50,672 nt of DNA from Reyranellaceae bacterium (GTDB lineage Bacteria; Pseudomonadota; Alphaproteobacteria; Reyranellales; Reyranellaceae). Shown here piece after piece: positions 35,151 through 43,899 of the stretch. The notes beneath the pieces are model-generated. The model was not told where the DNA came from and made no database searches. It saw nothing but the letters and a program-made list of their open reading frames with translations. The stretch is from assembly GCA_022844045.1 (NCBI GenBank), contig JALHMM010000006.1, forward strand, positions 69,574 to 120,245, written 5' to 3'. The translations under genes and the position numbers were made by a program. The first letter of the stretch is position 1. The number at the start of each line of letters is the position of its first letter.

Positions 35151-35843
35151 ATGACCGTCACGCTTGTTTTCGAGGGCCACGCCAAGGGCGCGGTCGAGCC
35201 GGTGCGCGCCGAGATCGCCAACCTCGTGGTCGCCGGCTGGACCGGCCGCGACAGCGCGGCGCTGGAGCATCACATCGAGGAGCTGCAGGCGATCGGCGTG
35301 CCGCGGCCCAGCACCGTGCCGCTGTTCTATCGCATGAGCGTCGACCGCCTGATGCAGGCCGAGCGCGTGCAGGTCGTCGGCCCTGACACCTCGGGCGAGG
35401 TCGAGCCGATGCTGGTCGCGACCAGCGATCGCCTCTGGGTCACCGTCGCCTCCGACCACACCGACCGCAAGGCCGAGGTCTATTCGGTGGCGCTCAGCAA
35501 GCAGCTCTGCCCCAAGATCTGCGGCCGCACCGCCTGGCGCTACGAGGAGGTCGAGGCGCATTGGGACCGCCTGATGCTGCGCGCCTGGATCAGCGAAGGC
35601 GACAGGCGCGTGCTCTACCAGGAAGGCCCAGTCGGCAACATCCGCGCCCCGCGCGATCTGATCACCCGCTACACCGGCGGCTCCAAGCGCCTGCCGGCGG
35701 GCACCGTGATGTCCTGCGGCACCTTCAACGCCATCGGAGGCATCCGCCCGTCGTCACGCTTCGAGATGGAGCTGGAAGACCCGGTGCTGGGCCGCAGGAT
35801 CACGCACGCCTACGACGTCGAGGCTGTTCCGCTGGTGAGCTGA
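35151..35843 (+). CDS. DUF2848 protein
   Basis: 230-aa cytoplasmic protein of DUF2848, a family related to the fumarylacetoacetase fold. Markers are VPLFYRMSVDRLMQAERVQV, VASDHTDRKAEVYSVALSKQ and TRYTGGSKRLPAGTVMSCGT. No catalytic assignment can be made from the sequence. It follows the DUF1445 gene by 7 bases and ends 1 base before the convergent methyltransferase gene. The adjacent pair occurs in the same order as a likely catabolic module for an organic acid (inference). Confidence 0.8.
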   Translation: MTVTLVFEGHAKGAVEPVRAEIANLVVAGWTGRDSAALEHHIEELQAIGVPRPSTVPLFYRMSVDRLMQAERVQVVGPDTSGEVEPMLVATSDRLWVTVASDHTDRKAEVYSVALSKQLCPKICGRTAWRYEEVEAHWDRLMLRAWISEGDRRVLYQEGPVGNIRAPRDLITRYTGGSKRLPAGTVMSCGTFNAIGGIRPSSRFEMELEDPVLGRRITHAYDVEAVPLVS

Positions 35844-35844
35844 C

Positions 35845-36681
35845 TCAACGGCCCGTGAGCTTGTTCAGCAATCGACGCCAGCGGCTCGGGGTGTTTCTCA
35901 TCCGCCGTTCCTCGAGCGCCCTAACAAGCACCTTGCGCGCCGTCTCGGCATCGTTGTCGGTTGAGATGTCGCGCCACGATGGCGTCTGCCTTGCGGCGTA
36001 TTGGACTGCCAGCTCGGCGGATCGGAAGGCATGGAAAACGCCGCGGCCAAGCTCGTGCGGGTGTTGCTGGAAATAGATCACCGTGAACCCGACCATCCGC
36101 AGCAGCCCCGCCATGCAGGCGATGTTCGGGCCCCACCAGTTGGTCTCATCGCCGCCCAGCTCGGCGCCCGGATAGAAGATCATCGCCGGTCTGGGTGACT
36201 CGATCGCATCCATATGGGTCTCGACGATCAGAAGGTCTTTGGTGACGCTCGCTGCGCGTTTCAGTCCCTCGATCGGATCAGCCAGGTGATAGAAGACGCC
36301 GAGAAACAGCGTGACGTCGAATCGGCCGACCTCCGGCGTAAGATCCATGACGTCGACGAGTTGCGCCTCGATGTTCAGGTTCAACGCATTGCGGGCGAGG
36401 TCAAAGGTCTCGCGACCGCGAATGCCGGGAAACGTCCAGACAAAGGAATCGGTCGCCAGCACGCGGGCGGCGCCGCGCCGCTTGGCTTCGAAACTGAAGA
36501 AGCCGTTCCACGCCCCGATATCGATGACGCTGCGGCCGGCGAGGTCGACGGGGTCGAATATCCGCCTCACCTCGTCCGCCAGCATGGCCGTAGATTTGGT
36601 GCCTGGTGTGACCACTCCCTGGCCCAGGTCAATCGAGTGATGCCAATGATAGCCCGCTACTTCTTCCGCCAGATTCGCCAT
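35845..36681 (-). CDS. SAM-dependent methyltransferase (CmoB-like, DUF1698 type)
   Basis: 278-aa class I methyltransferase. The AdoMet motif is VIDIGAWNGFFSFEA (52-66), followed by an acidic motif II (VLATDSF). The N-terminal region GYHWHHSIDLGQGVVTPG resembles tRNA 5-carboxymethoxyuridine methyltransferase relatives, though the lack of partner genes argues it modifies another molecule. It is the last gene of a minus-strand group that begins with the FAD oxidase at 41740, starting 21 bases after dctM. Confidence 0.82.
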   Translation of the reverse strand: MANLAEEVAGYHWHHSIDLGQGVVTPGTKSTAMLADEVRRIFDPVDLAGRSVIDIGAWNGFFSFEAKRRGAARVLATDSFVWTFPGIRGRETFDLARNALNLNIEAQLVDVMDLTPEVGRFDVTLFLGVFYHLADPIEGLKRAASVTKDLLIVETHMDAIESPRPAMIFYPGAELGGDETNWWGPNIACMAGLLRMVGFTVIYFQQHPHELGRGVFHAFRSAELAVQYAARQTPSWRDISTDNDAETARKVLVRALEERRMRNTPSRWRRLLNKLTGR

Positions 36682-36702
36682 CGAGCTCTACCCAGCTGAA
36701 GT

Positions 36703-38016
36703 TTACGAGCCGAACACCCAGCGCGGCAGCCACAGCGCCATGTCCTGCCAGTGGATCAGCAGGATGGTCATCAGCAGCATGGTGACGAAGAACGGCACGG
36801 TGCCGCGGAAGACGTCGCCGATCGATCCTTCGCCGCGTACCGCCTGGATGACGTAGAGCGTCATGCCCACCGGCGGGCTGATCAGCGAGATCTCGCACAT
36901 CAGCACGACGAAGACGCCGAACCACACCGGGTCGATGCCCGCCGCCTTGATCAGCGGGAAGACCAGCGGCAAGGTGCCGACCATCATCGGCAGGGTCTCG
37001 AAGAAGGTGCCGAGGATCACGTAGAACAGGAACAGGCCGTAGATCAGCATCAGGCCGCTGAGCTCGAGGCTACCGACATAGACGGTCAACGCCTTGGTGG
37101 CGCCGAGCAGGCCGAGCACGAAGTTGAGCACGAAGGCGCCGGCCAGGATCAGCATGCTGAGCGCGGTGAGCTTCACCGTGGCGAGGAAGGCCTCGTGCAG
37201 CATGGCGATCGAGAGCTTGCGATAGGCCATGGCGATCGGCAGCGACAGCACCACCGCGAGCGCCGCGGCTTCGGTGGGCGTCGCCCAGCCGAGATAGATC
37301 GAGCCCATGATCACGGTGAAGATGAACAGCGGCGCCGCCAGGCCGGCCAGCCCGCGAATGCGCTCGACCAGCGGCGGTGGTGCGGCCTCGCGCGGCGCGA
37401 TCGACGGGCGATAGAGCGTCATCGCCACGATCGTCAGCATGAACATCACGGTGAGGATGATGCCAGGCACGGTCGCGGCGGCGTAGAGGCGGGCCACCGA
37501 GGTTTCGGTCAGCACACCGTAGATGATCAGCGCGATGCCCGGCGGGATCAGATTGCCCAGCGAGCCGCCGGCGGCGATCGAGCCCAGCACCACGCGCTGG
37601 TCATAGTTCCGCCGCCTGAACGTCGGCAGCGCCACGGTGGAGATGGTCGCCGCCGTCGCCACCGAGGAGCCTGACACGGCGGAGAACACGGCGGAGGAGG
37701 CGATGTTGGTGTGCAGCAGGCCGCCGGGCAACGGGTTGAGCCATTGCGACAGCGCCTTGTACATGTCGTCGGTGGCGCCACAGCGCACCAGGATCTCGCC
37801 AACGAGGATGAACAGCGGCAAGGCCAGCAGCAGCTCGTCGTTCATCGATTCGAAATACGGCACGCCGAGCGCGTTGACCCCGGGCATGCCGATGAAGATC
37901 GCGGCGCCGACCAGGGCCATGGTGAACATGACGGTGGCGACGTGCAGGCCCGCCGCCATCAGCAGCAGCATCAACGCGAAGCCCATCGCCATGGTGCCGG
38001 CATCGGCCATCATCAT
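36703..38016 (-). CDS. TRAP transporter large permease (DctM-type)
   Basis: 437-aa integral membrane protein with about twelve hydrophobic segments, the TRAP DctM subunit. Hallmarks are the conserved GSSVATAATISTVALPTF region and YPxxxG-type motifs such as GMPGVNALGVPYFESM. It overlaps the end of the small permease by 4 bases (ATGA), and the binding-protein gene lies upstream on the same strand, so the three subunits form one unit. It carries an organic acid with sodium. No fusion of DctQ and DctM. Confidence 0.93.
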   Translation of the reverse strand: MMMADAGTMAMGFALMLLLMAAGLHVATVMFTMALVGAAIFIGMPGVNALGVPYFESMNDELLLALPLFILVGEILVRCGATDDMYKALSQWLNPLPGGLLHTNIASSAVFSAVSGSSVATAATISTVALPTFRRRNYDQRVVLGSIAAGGSLGNLIPPGIALIIYGVLTETSVARLYAAATVPGIILTVMFMLTIVAMTLYRPSIAPREAAPPPLVERIRGLAGLAAPLFIFTVIMGSIYLGWATPTEAAALAVVLSLPIAMAYRKLSIAMLHEAFLATVKLTALSMLILAGAFVLNFVLGLLGATKALTVYVGSLELSGLMLIYGLFLFYVILGTFFETLPMMVGTLPLVFPLIKAAGIDPVWFGVFVVLMCEISLISPPVGMTLYVIQAVRGEGSIGDVFRGTVPFFVTMLLMTILLIHWQDMALWLPRWVFGS

Positions 38017-38609
38017 GACCGGTCTCCCTTGGCGGCGAGGCGGTGGTCGAGGTCGCTGACCTCGGCGCTGACTTCTTCCTCGAGCGACTGCGGGCCGTAG
38101 AGTCGCTCCAGCCGCGTGCTATCGACGAACAGCAGCCAGGCGGCGTGGATCGCCGCCAGCGTCGAGCATAACGCGAACAGCGCCAGGCCGGCGAAGAACA
38201 CCGCCTGCGGTATCCACAGCGGCGTCTGCATCGGCGTGTTCGACGGACGCCCGCTGATGAAATTGGTCGAGAACTCGGCGTAGCCGCGCCAGGCGCAGAA
38301 CACCGCCATGCCGGCCAGCGACAGCATCGCCAGCGCGTCGAGCGCGCGCCGCGCCGGGCGCGGCAGCCAGTTCACCACCAGGGTGATGCGCATATGCGCG
38401 CGCGTCACCAGCGCCCAGGAGAAGCCGATGGCGCTGGTGGCGGCCAGGATGTAGCCGCCGAGCTCGTCGATGCTCTTGAGCGAATAGTTGAGCTTGCGGG
38501 CGACGACCTCGAACACCGTGGCGAAGGAGATCGCCATCAGCGCCCAGCCGCAGGCGATCGCCGCCGCGCGCACCACGGGCGTCATCAGCCCGAGGGGGCC
38601 TCGCTCCAT
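38013..38609 (-). CDS. TRAP transporter small permease (DctQ-type)
   Basis: 198-aa protein with four hydrophobic segments and the DctQ pattern; FEVVARKLNYSLKSIDELGG and SFATVFEVVARK give the subfamily. It pairs with the large permease encoded next, overlapping by 4 bases, and sits 30 bases after dctP. Confidence 0.9.
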   Translation of the reverse strand: MERGPLGLMTPVVRAAAIACGWALMAISFATVFEVVARKLNYSLKSIDELGGYILAATSAIGFSWALVTRAHMRITLVVNWLPRPARRALDALAMLSLAGMAVFCAWRGYAEFSTNFISGRPSNTPMQTPLWIPQAVFFAGLALFALCSTLAAIHAAWLLFVDSTRLERLYGPQSLEEEVSAEVSDLDHRLAAKGDRS

Positions 38610-38639
38610 GATGCGCGCGGTTGGGCTAGAGCTCGACGA

Positions 38640-39692
38640 TCAGGGCGCCGCGGTGACGCCGGCCAGCTTGCCGACGGTGTCGTTCCACGCCGTCACGCAC
38701 TCCGCGCCGCAACGCTTGGCCCAGCGCTTCAGCACGGTGTCCTTCAGCGCCGCGTCGCGCAGCTTCAGGTCGTCGGCCGAGGGCTGGACCTTGATCACCT
38801 TGCCCGGCTTGCCTTCGCTGCAGGTGCCGCCCTGCCCGGTGGTGCAGATCAGGCCCATCGCGACCTCGTCGGCGATGGTCTGCCAGGCCTTGTCCTCGAA
38901 GGCCTTCATCTGCGCCGTCAGGAAGTCGCGCGACTTACCGTCGAGGCGGCGCCACGTCGTCATGCTGGCGGCGGAGTAGATGATGGTGAAGCCCACCGGC
39001 ATCTCGATCACGTGCGTCACGACCTCGTGCCAGCCCGCCTTGTAGGCCGGCATGGTGCCGGTGATGCCGCAATCGACGGTGCCGCGCTGCAGCGCCGGCA
39101 CGACTTCGCCGAATGGAATGGTGACGGCGGTGGCGCCGAGGCCCTCGATCAGGTCGCCCTGCGACACACCCTGCACGCGGATCTTCTTGCCCTTCAGGTC
39201 GGCGAGCGACTTGATCGGCGCGTTGCAGTAGATCATTTGCGTCGGGAAGGTGTACCAGTTCAGGATCTTGGCGTTGTAGTTCTTCTCCATCAACGCATCG
39301 ACGCGCGGGCCCCACACCGTGGTGATCTTGCGCGCCATGTCCATGTCGCGCGCCACGCCGGCGATATCGACCGCCTCGAGCCAGGCGTCCTCGGCGACGT
39401 AGATCGGCAGCGCATGGGCGAAGTCGAACAGGCCGAGCTTCAAGAGGCGCATCACCTCGGTGCCCTTCAGGCCCAGTTCGGTGGTCGACTGCACGGTGGC
39501 GGAGAAGGCGCCGCCGGACAGCTTGGGCAGGTCCTCGGTCCAGAACGGCTTCTCGACCTTCTGCCAGTTGGTGAGGTTGGCGAACGAACCCACTACCTTG
39601 AACTGCGTCTTCGGCAGATCCTGCGCCTGCGCCGCCGCCGCGACACCCATCGCGAGCGCCGCCGCGCCCAGCAACGACTTGATCATCCGCAT
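38640..39692 (-). CDS. TRAP transporter substrate-binding protein (DctP-type)
   Basis: 350-aa periplasmic binding protein. A signal peptide of about 23 residues (LLGAAALAMGVAAAAQA) precedes the mature protein, which has GTEVMRLLKLGLFDFA, LADLKGKKIRVQGVSQGDLI (core of the DctP ligand region) and VPALQRGTVDCGITG. The family binds carboxylates through a conserved Arg in the KIRVQ segment. The upstream gene on the same strand is a lipoprotein esterase, 58 bases away. Confidence 0.93.
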   Translation of the reverse strand: MRMIKSLLGAAALAMGVAAAAQAQDLPKTQFKVVGSFANLTNWQKVEKPFWTEDLPKLSGGAFSATVQSTTELGLKGTEVMRLLKLGLFDFAHALPIYVAEDAWLEAVDIAGVARDMDMARKITTVWGPRVDALMEKNYNAKILNWYTFPTQMIYCNAPIKSLADLKGKKIRVQGVSQGDLIEGLGATAVTIPFGEVVPALQRGTVDCGITGTMPAYKAGWHEVVTHVIEMPVGFTIIYSAASMTTWRRLDGKSRDFLTAQMKAFEDKAWQTIADEVAMGLICTTGQGGTCSEGKPGKVIKVQPSADDLKLRDAALKDTVLKRWAKRCGAECVTAWNDTVGKLAGVTAAP

Positions 39693-39750
39693 TGTCGGCC
39701 CCCTTGGTTCCGTCTCCCTGGCGCCTCCCTAGCCCGGCCGGGGGCGGCGA

Positions 39751-40590
39751 TCAATGGCCGCGCAGGAACGAGACCGTGTCCGCCAGCGTCGGCGCCCGAT
39801 TTCGCAGCAGATCGGAGAAGGCCGAAACGATCGAGATATGGCCGACGCCGCGATAGACCTTCAGCTCGGCCTGGTTGCCGGCCGCTTGCCAGGCCACACC
39901 GAGGCGCTCGCTGTTGCGCAGCAGCACAGTTTCGTCCGCATCGCCATGCAGGAAAAGGGCGGGCGGCAGGCCCCTGGCGACGAAGTTGATCGGCTGGGTC
40001 GAGGCCGGATCGCTGCCGGCGAAGACATCGCGGACGCTGTTCGACGAGAACGGCAGGAAGTCGTAGGGGCCGGCGATGCCGATCACGCCGCGCAGCCGCG
40101 CGCGGTCGAACCCGGCATTGCGCAGGTAGGGCGTATCGGTCGCCAGCATGAGCGCGATATGCGCGCCGGCGGAATGGCCGGCGAGGAAGATCCTGGAGGG
40201 GTCGCCGCCATGCGTCGCGATGTTGTCCTGGACCCAGCGCATGGCACCCGCGCCGTCCTCGACGAAGCCGGGAAAGCGCGGGTTGGGTGACAGGCGGTAA
40301 TCCGGGATGACGACATGGAAGCCCGCATTGGCCAGCGCCTGGGCGACGAAGAGATAGTCCTGCCGTCGCCCGCTGTTCCAGGCACCGCCATAGATGAAGA
40401 CGACGACCCGTCGTTGCGGATCTGGCTTGGCCGGGATGTAGAGGTCGAGGCGTTGGCGCGGGTCGGCGCCGTAGGCGATGTCGGCGACCTTGCGGTAGCC
40501 GTCATCGGGGACCGTCACGTTCAGCAAGCTGGCGGGCGAGCAGGCCGGCAGGAACGCGAAAAGGGCGAGGAGTGCCTGGCGGAACTTCAT
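39751..40590 (-). CDS. Lipoprotein alpha/beta hydrolase (esterase)
   Basis: 279-aa exported hydrolase. The signal MKFRQALLALFAFLPACSPA has a lipobox with C17, so it should be lipidated in the envelope. The oxyanion motif is YGGAWNSG; the nucleophile is S140 in LAGHSAGAH, and the other triad members are D219 (HGDADE) and H251 (GVGHISI). A GTG at 40608 would add six residues; I prefer 40590 because it starts the lipoprotein signal. It sits between an FAD oxidase and the TRAP operon, so it may release the transported acid from an ester (inference). Confidence 0.85.
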   Translation of the reverse strand: MKFRQALLALFAFLPACSPASLLNVTVPDDGYRKVADIAYGADPRQRLDLYIPAKPDPQRRVVVFIYGGAWNSGRRQDYLFVAQALANAGFHVVIPDYRLSPNPRFPGFVEDGAGAMRWVQDNIATHGGDPSRIFLAGHSAGAHIALMLATDTPYLRNAGFDRARLRGVIGIAGPYDFLPFSSNSVRDVFAGSDPASTQPINFVARGLPPALFLHGDADETVLLRNSERLGVAWQAAGNQAELKVYRGVGHISIVSAFSDLLRNRAPTLADTVSFLRGH

Positions 40591-40630
40591 GCGGTTTATA
40601 CGCGCCACAGCGTTCCGAGGATGCCTGAGC

Positions 40631-41740
40631 TCACGCGCGTGTCATCTCCAGGACGTGCTCGCCGATCGCCAGCGAGGCCGTCAGCCCCGGCGATTCGATG
40701 CCGAAGAGATGGATCAGGCCGGGGATGCGATGGGTTTCCGGGCCATGGAAGGTGAAGTCCTGCGCTGGAGCGCCCGGCGGCACGATCTTGGGGCGGATGC
40801 CGGAGTAGTCGGGCTGCAGGGCGCCGTCCTTCAGGCCTGGCCAATAGCGGCGCACGGCGGCGTAGAACTTGTCGCCGCGCGACGGATCGACCTCGTAGTC
40901 GATCTCCTCGATCCATTCGACATCCGGGCCGAAACGCGCCTGGCCGCCGAGATCGACGGTGATGTGCACGCCCAGCCCGCCCGGCACCGGCACGGGATAG
41001 ATCAGGCGCGAGAAGGGCGCCTTGCCGCTGAGCCGGAAATAGTTGCCCTTGGCGTAGTAGGCGCGGGGCAGCGTGTTGTAGAGCGCGCCCTCGATCTTGC
41101 GCGCCAGATCGGGCGCGTGCAGTCCGGCGCTGGTCACCAGCAGCCGCGTGCGCAAGGTCATCGGCTGCTCGCCGCCGACATCGATCTCGATGCCGCCGTC
41201 GACGACCCGGCCGCGCTCCATCGGGCTGTGATAGGCGATCATGGCGCCGGCTTCCTCGGCGTCGCCTTGCAACGCCACCATGTAGCGGTGGCTGTCGATG
41301 ATGCCGGTGGTCGGCGACAGCAGCGCGCCGGTGCAATGCAGCTGCGGCTCGATGGCCATGGCCTCGGCGGCGCTGAGAAACGCCATGCCCTCGACGCCAT
41401 TGGCCTCGGCGCGCGCCTTGATCGAGGCCAGGGTCTCGCGCTCGGCCTCCGTGGTGGCGACGATGAACTTGCCGCAATTGTTGTAGGGCACGCCGTGCTC
41501 GTCGCAGTAGCGATAGAGCATGCGCCGGCCCTGCACGCACAGCCGCGCGATGTTGCCGCCCTTGGGATAGTAGATGCCGGCGTGGATCACCTCGCTGTTG
41601 CGCGAGGAGGTCTCGGTGCCGATGCCCTCGCGGGCCTCCAGCACGATCACCTCGCGCCCGGCCATCGCCAGCGCCCGCGCCACCGCCAAGCCGACGACCC
41701 CCGCGCCGACCACCACGCAATCAACCGTCTCGTACGCCAT
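40631..41740 (-). CDS. FAD-dependent 2-hydroxyacid oxidoreductase, L2HGDH-like
   Basis: 369-aa FAD enzyme of the L-2-hydroxyglutarate oxidase/dehydrogenase group. The FAD motif is [16 protein letters not shown] (9-24). [14 protein letters not shown] near 44-58 matches human L2HGDH, and the C-terminal [18 protein letters not shown] closes the active site. The start at 41740 is preceded by a repeat, so the upstream frame to 41857 is excluded. The gene heads the minus-strand group: 40 bases to the esterase, 58 to dctP. An alpha-hydroxy acid substrate is likely. Confidence 0.88.
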   Translation of the reverse strand: MAYETVDCVVVGAGVVGLAVARALAMAGREVIVLEAREGIGTETSSRNSEVIHAGIYYPKGGNIARLCVQGRRMLYRYCDEHGVPYNNCGKFIVATTEAERETLASIKARAEANGVEGMAFLSAAEAMAIEPQLHCTGALLSPTTGIIDSHRYMVALQGDAEEAGAMIAYHSPMERGRVVDGGIEIDVGGEQPMTLRTRLLVTSAGLHAPDLARKIEGALYNTLPRAYYAKGNYFRLSGKAPFSRLIYPVPVPGGLGVHITVDLGGQARFGPDVEWIEEIDYEVDPSRGDKFYAAVRRYWPGLKDGALQPDYSGIRPKIVPPGAPAQDFTFHGPETHRIPGLIHLFGIESPGLTASLAIGEHVLEMTRA

Positions 41741-41755
41741 GGCCGACACTTTATT

Positions 41756-41879
41756 TACCTTCCCCCGGAGGGGGAAGGTGGCGCGGAGCGACGGATGGGG
41801 GATGTTGAAGACGGACTCCCGCGTTCGTCTTCGACATCCCCCATCCGCCTTCGGCACCTTCCCCCTCCGGGGGAAGGTA
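41756..41879. repeat. TA-flanked palindromic element family B, copy 4
   Basis: Lies in the divergent spacer between the FAD oxidase (minus) and a methyltransferase (plus), 15 nt upstream of the FAD start. It has taccttcccccggaggggga and complement with inner gatgggggatgttgaa / ttcgacatcccccatc. Here the element sits at gene starts rather than after a stop, unlike the other complete copies. Confidence 0.88.
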
Positions 41880-41957
41880 TTGGGCCGACAGGCAAGCGAC
41901 CTGCGCGTTTGGCGCTTTTCTCTGGCGTGTGGCGTCCGGCGCGCCTAGGTAGGGGCC

Positions 41958-42539
41958 ATGCTCCGTGCGGCGCGGGTTTTCATCGGTCAGATCATGGGTG
42001 CGCCGCGCGCGGTGGGCGCGGTGCTGCCCAGCTCGCGGGCGTTGGGCGAGGCGATGGTCGAGCCGATCGACTTCGCCAAAGCGAAGGTGATCGTCGAGTT
42101 CGGCGCCGGCACCGGCGCGTTGACCCATGCCATCGCCGCGCGCCTGACGCCGGCGCACCGCTATCTCGGCATCGAGCTCAACGCCGCCTTCGTCGAGCAT
42201 CTGCGCCAGGAGTTCCCCAAGCTCACCTTCGTCGCCGCCAGCGTCGAGGATCTCGATTCGATCCTGGCCCAGCACGGCATCGAGGCGATCGATGCCATCG
42301 TCTGCGGCCTGCCCTGGGCGTCGCTGCCGCTTGTCGTGCAAGAACGCGCCTTCGGCCATGTCGGCCGCTTCCTGGTCAAGGACGGCCTGTTCATCACTTT
42401 CGCTTATCTTCAGGGTCTGCCGCTGCCGACCGCGCGCGCTCTGCGCCAACGGCTGGGCGCGATGTTCAGCAAGGTCTCGCGCACGCGCATCGTCTGGGGC
42501 AATGTGCCGCCGGCCTTCGCCTATGTGTGCCGGAAGTAG
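41958..42539 (+). CDS. Class I SAM-dependent methyltransferase (phospholipid N-methyltransferase-like)
   Basis: 193-aa soluble methyltransferase. The AdoMet motif is VIVEFGAGTGALTHAI (44-59), and YLGIELNAAFVEHL is motif II-like. A KsgA/PmtA-related module is possible. The stop TAG at 42537-42539 is immediately followed by the next start (TAGATG), so it may be coupled to the SDR. A typical PmtA has similar length, but assignment to phosphatidylethanolamine methylation is uncertain. Confidence 0.85.
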   Translation: MLRAARVFIGQIMGAPRAVGAVLPSSRALGEAMVEPIDFAKAKVIVEFGAGTGALTHAIAARLTPAHRYLGIELNAAFVEHLRQEFPKLTFVAASVEDLDSILAQHGIEAIDAIVCGLPWASLPLVVQERAFGHVGRFLVKDGLFITFAYLQGLPLPTARALRQRLGAMFSKVSRTRIVWGNVPPAFAYVCRK

Positions 42540-43328
42540 ATGCCTGCGAGTTCGATGAAAACCGCCTTGGTTACGGGCGCCGGCAAGCGCATTGGCCGCG
42601 CTTTCGCCCTGGCGCTGGCACGCGACGGCTGGTTCGTCTTCGTGCACCACAACGCCTCTGCGGCGGAGGCGAAACAAACCGTGGCCGACATCGTCGCGGC
42701 GGGCGGCAAGGCCAAAGCGGTGCGTGCCGATCTCTCCTCCGCCAAGCAGACCGAAGCGCTGATCGACAAGTGCAAGGCGACGGGTGCTGCGTTGACATGC
42801 CTGGTCAACAGCGCCTCGCTGTTCGCCTTCGATGCCGCCCCGCACGCTGGCGCCGCGCTGTTCGACAAGCACATGGCGGTCAATTTGCGCGCGCCGATGC
42901 TGCTGGCGCAGGCGCTGGCGCGGCAACTGCCGGATGGCGAGACCGGCGTGATCGTCAATATCCTCGACCAGAAGCTCTGGAACCTGAACCCGGATTTCCT
43001 GACCTATTCCCTGAGCAAGATCGGTCTGCAGGGCCTGACCACGATGCTGGCCCAGGCCTTCGCGCCGCGCTTGCGGGTGGCCGGTATCGCGCCCGGCCTG
43101 ACCTTGCGCAGCGGCAAGCAGACCGACGAGCGCTTCCGCCAGCAGCACACCGCCAATCCGCTGCGTGTCGGCGTCGAGCCCGAGGATCTGGTCCGCGCGC
43201 TGCGCTTCATCCTGGCGACGCCGTCCTTCACCGGCGACACGCTGATCGTCGACAGCGGCGAGCACTTGATCGGCCGTCCGCGCGACATCGCCTTCGATCC
43301 GAAGGCGGGCAAGATCGGCTCGAAATGA
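42540..43328 (+). CDS. SDR, FolM-like (pteridine reductase type)
   Basis: 262-aa short-chain reductase. TGAGKRIG (12-19) matches the pteridine-reductase cofactor loop; Y156 and K160 in TYSLSKIG complete the active site, and LDQKLWNLNPDF is the FolM/PTR1-type segment. It adjoins folB, which strongly suggests dihydromonapterin or dihydrofolate reduction in pterin metabolism. ATG 42540 directly follows the upstream stop; ATG 42555 (MKTALVTG) is a plausible alternative. The folB start overlaps its stop by 4 bases. Confidence 0.88.
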   Translation: MPASSMKTALVTGAGKRIGRAFALALARDGWFVFVHHNASAAEAKQTVADIVAAGGKAKAVRADLSSAKQTEALIDKCKATGAALTCLVNSASLFAFDAAPHAGAALFDKHMAVNLRAPMLLAQALARQLPDGETGVIVNILDQKLWNLNPDFLTYSLSKIGLQGLTTMLAQAFAPRLRVAGIAPGLTLRSGKQTDERFRQQHTANPLRVGVEPEDLVRALRFILATPSFTGDTLIVDSGEHLIGRPRDIAFDPKAGKIGSK

Positions 43329-43726
43329 GCGGCGATGATATCACCGCCGACCTGCTGCGCCGCGACGGCGAGACGCGCCGTATCTTCCTGCGCGATCTCC
43401 GCGTGATGGCCGATATCGGCATCCATGACTTCGAGAAGGCCGCGCCGCAACCGCTGCTGATCAATATCGATCTGTGGGTACGGGTGCCGAAGGGTGATCT
43501 CGCCGACGACATCGCCAACGTGCTCGACTACGATTTCGTACGCGACGGTGTCGTGGCGTTGGTGAAGGGTCGGCGTTTCAACCTGCAGGAGACTCTGGTC
43601 CACGCCATTCTCGATCTATGCCTGACAAGGCCGCAGGTGCTGGTGGCGCGCGTGTCGAGTGCAAAGACCGACGTCTACCCGGATGTCGCGGCCGCCGGCT
43701 ACGAAGCCACGCGGGTGCGGGGATGA
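43325..43726 (+). CDS. folB: Dihydroneopterin aldolase FolB
   Basis: 133-aa enzyme of folate or tetrahydromonapterin synthesis that splits dihydroneopterin. The signature ADIGIHDFEKAAPQPL includes E37; further active-site residues are Y69 (VLDYDF), E89 (LQETL) and K114 (SSAKTD). It overlaps the SDR gene by 4 bases (ATGA). An N-terminal extension of about 18 residues before the domain is somewhat longer than usual. The upstream frame in the same reading continues far but is antisense or unrelated. Confidence 0.92.
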   Translation: MSGDDITADLLRRDGETRRIFLRDLRVMADIGIHDFEKAAPQPLLINIDLWVRVPKGDLADDIANVLDYDFVRDGVVALVKGRRFNLQETLVHAILDLCLTRPQVLVARVSSAKTDVYPDVAAAGYEATRVRG

Positions 43727-43739
43727 AGGACCACACAAA

Positions 43740-43865
43740 TACCTTCCCCCGGAGGGGGAAGGTGCCCGAAGGGCGGATGGGGGATGTCGAAGGCGAACGC
43801 CGGAGTCCGTCTTCGACATCCCGCTTCCGTCGCTGCGCGCCACCTTTCCCCTCCGGGGGAAGGTA
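43740..43865. repeat. TA-flanked palindromic element family B, copy 5
   Basis: Starts 13 nt after the folB stop with taccttcccccggaggggga and ends with its complement, ggggaaggta. Inner arms gggggatgtcgaa / cgacatcccgctt. 34 nt separate it from the alcohol dehydrogenase start. Confidence 0.88.
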
Positions 43866-43899
43866 GTAGGATCGCGCGAACAAATTTGGAGGGAGAACC

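Noticed and set aside
40589..43324. Long open frame upstream of folB
   Set aside because: Crosses the FAD oxidase antisense, a repeat, and two real plus-strand genes; FolB homology begins at 43325.
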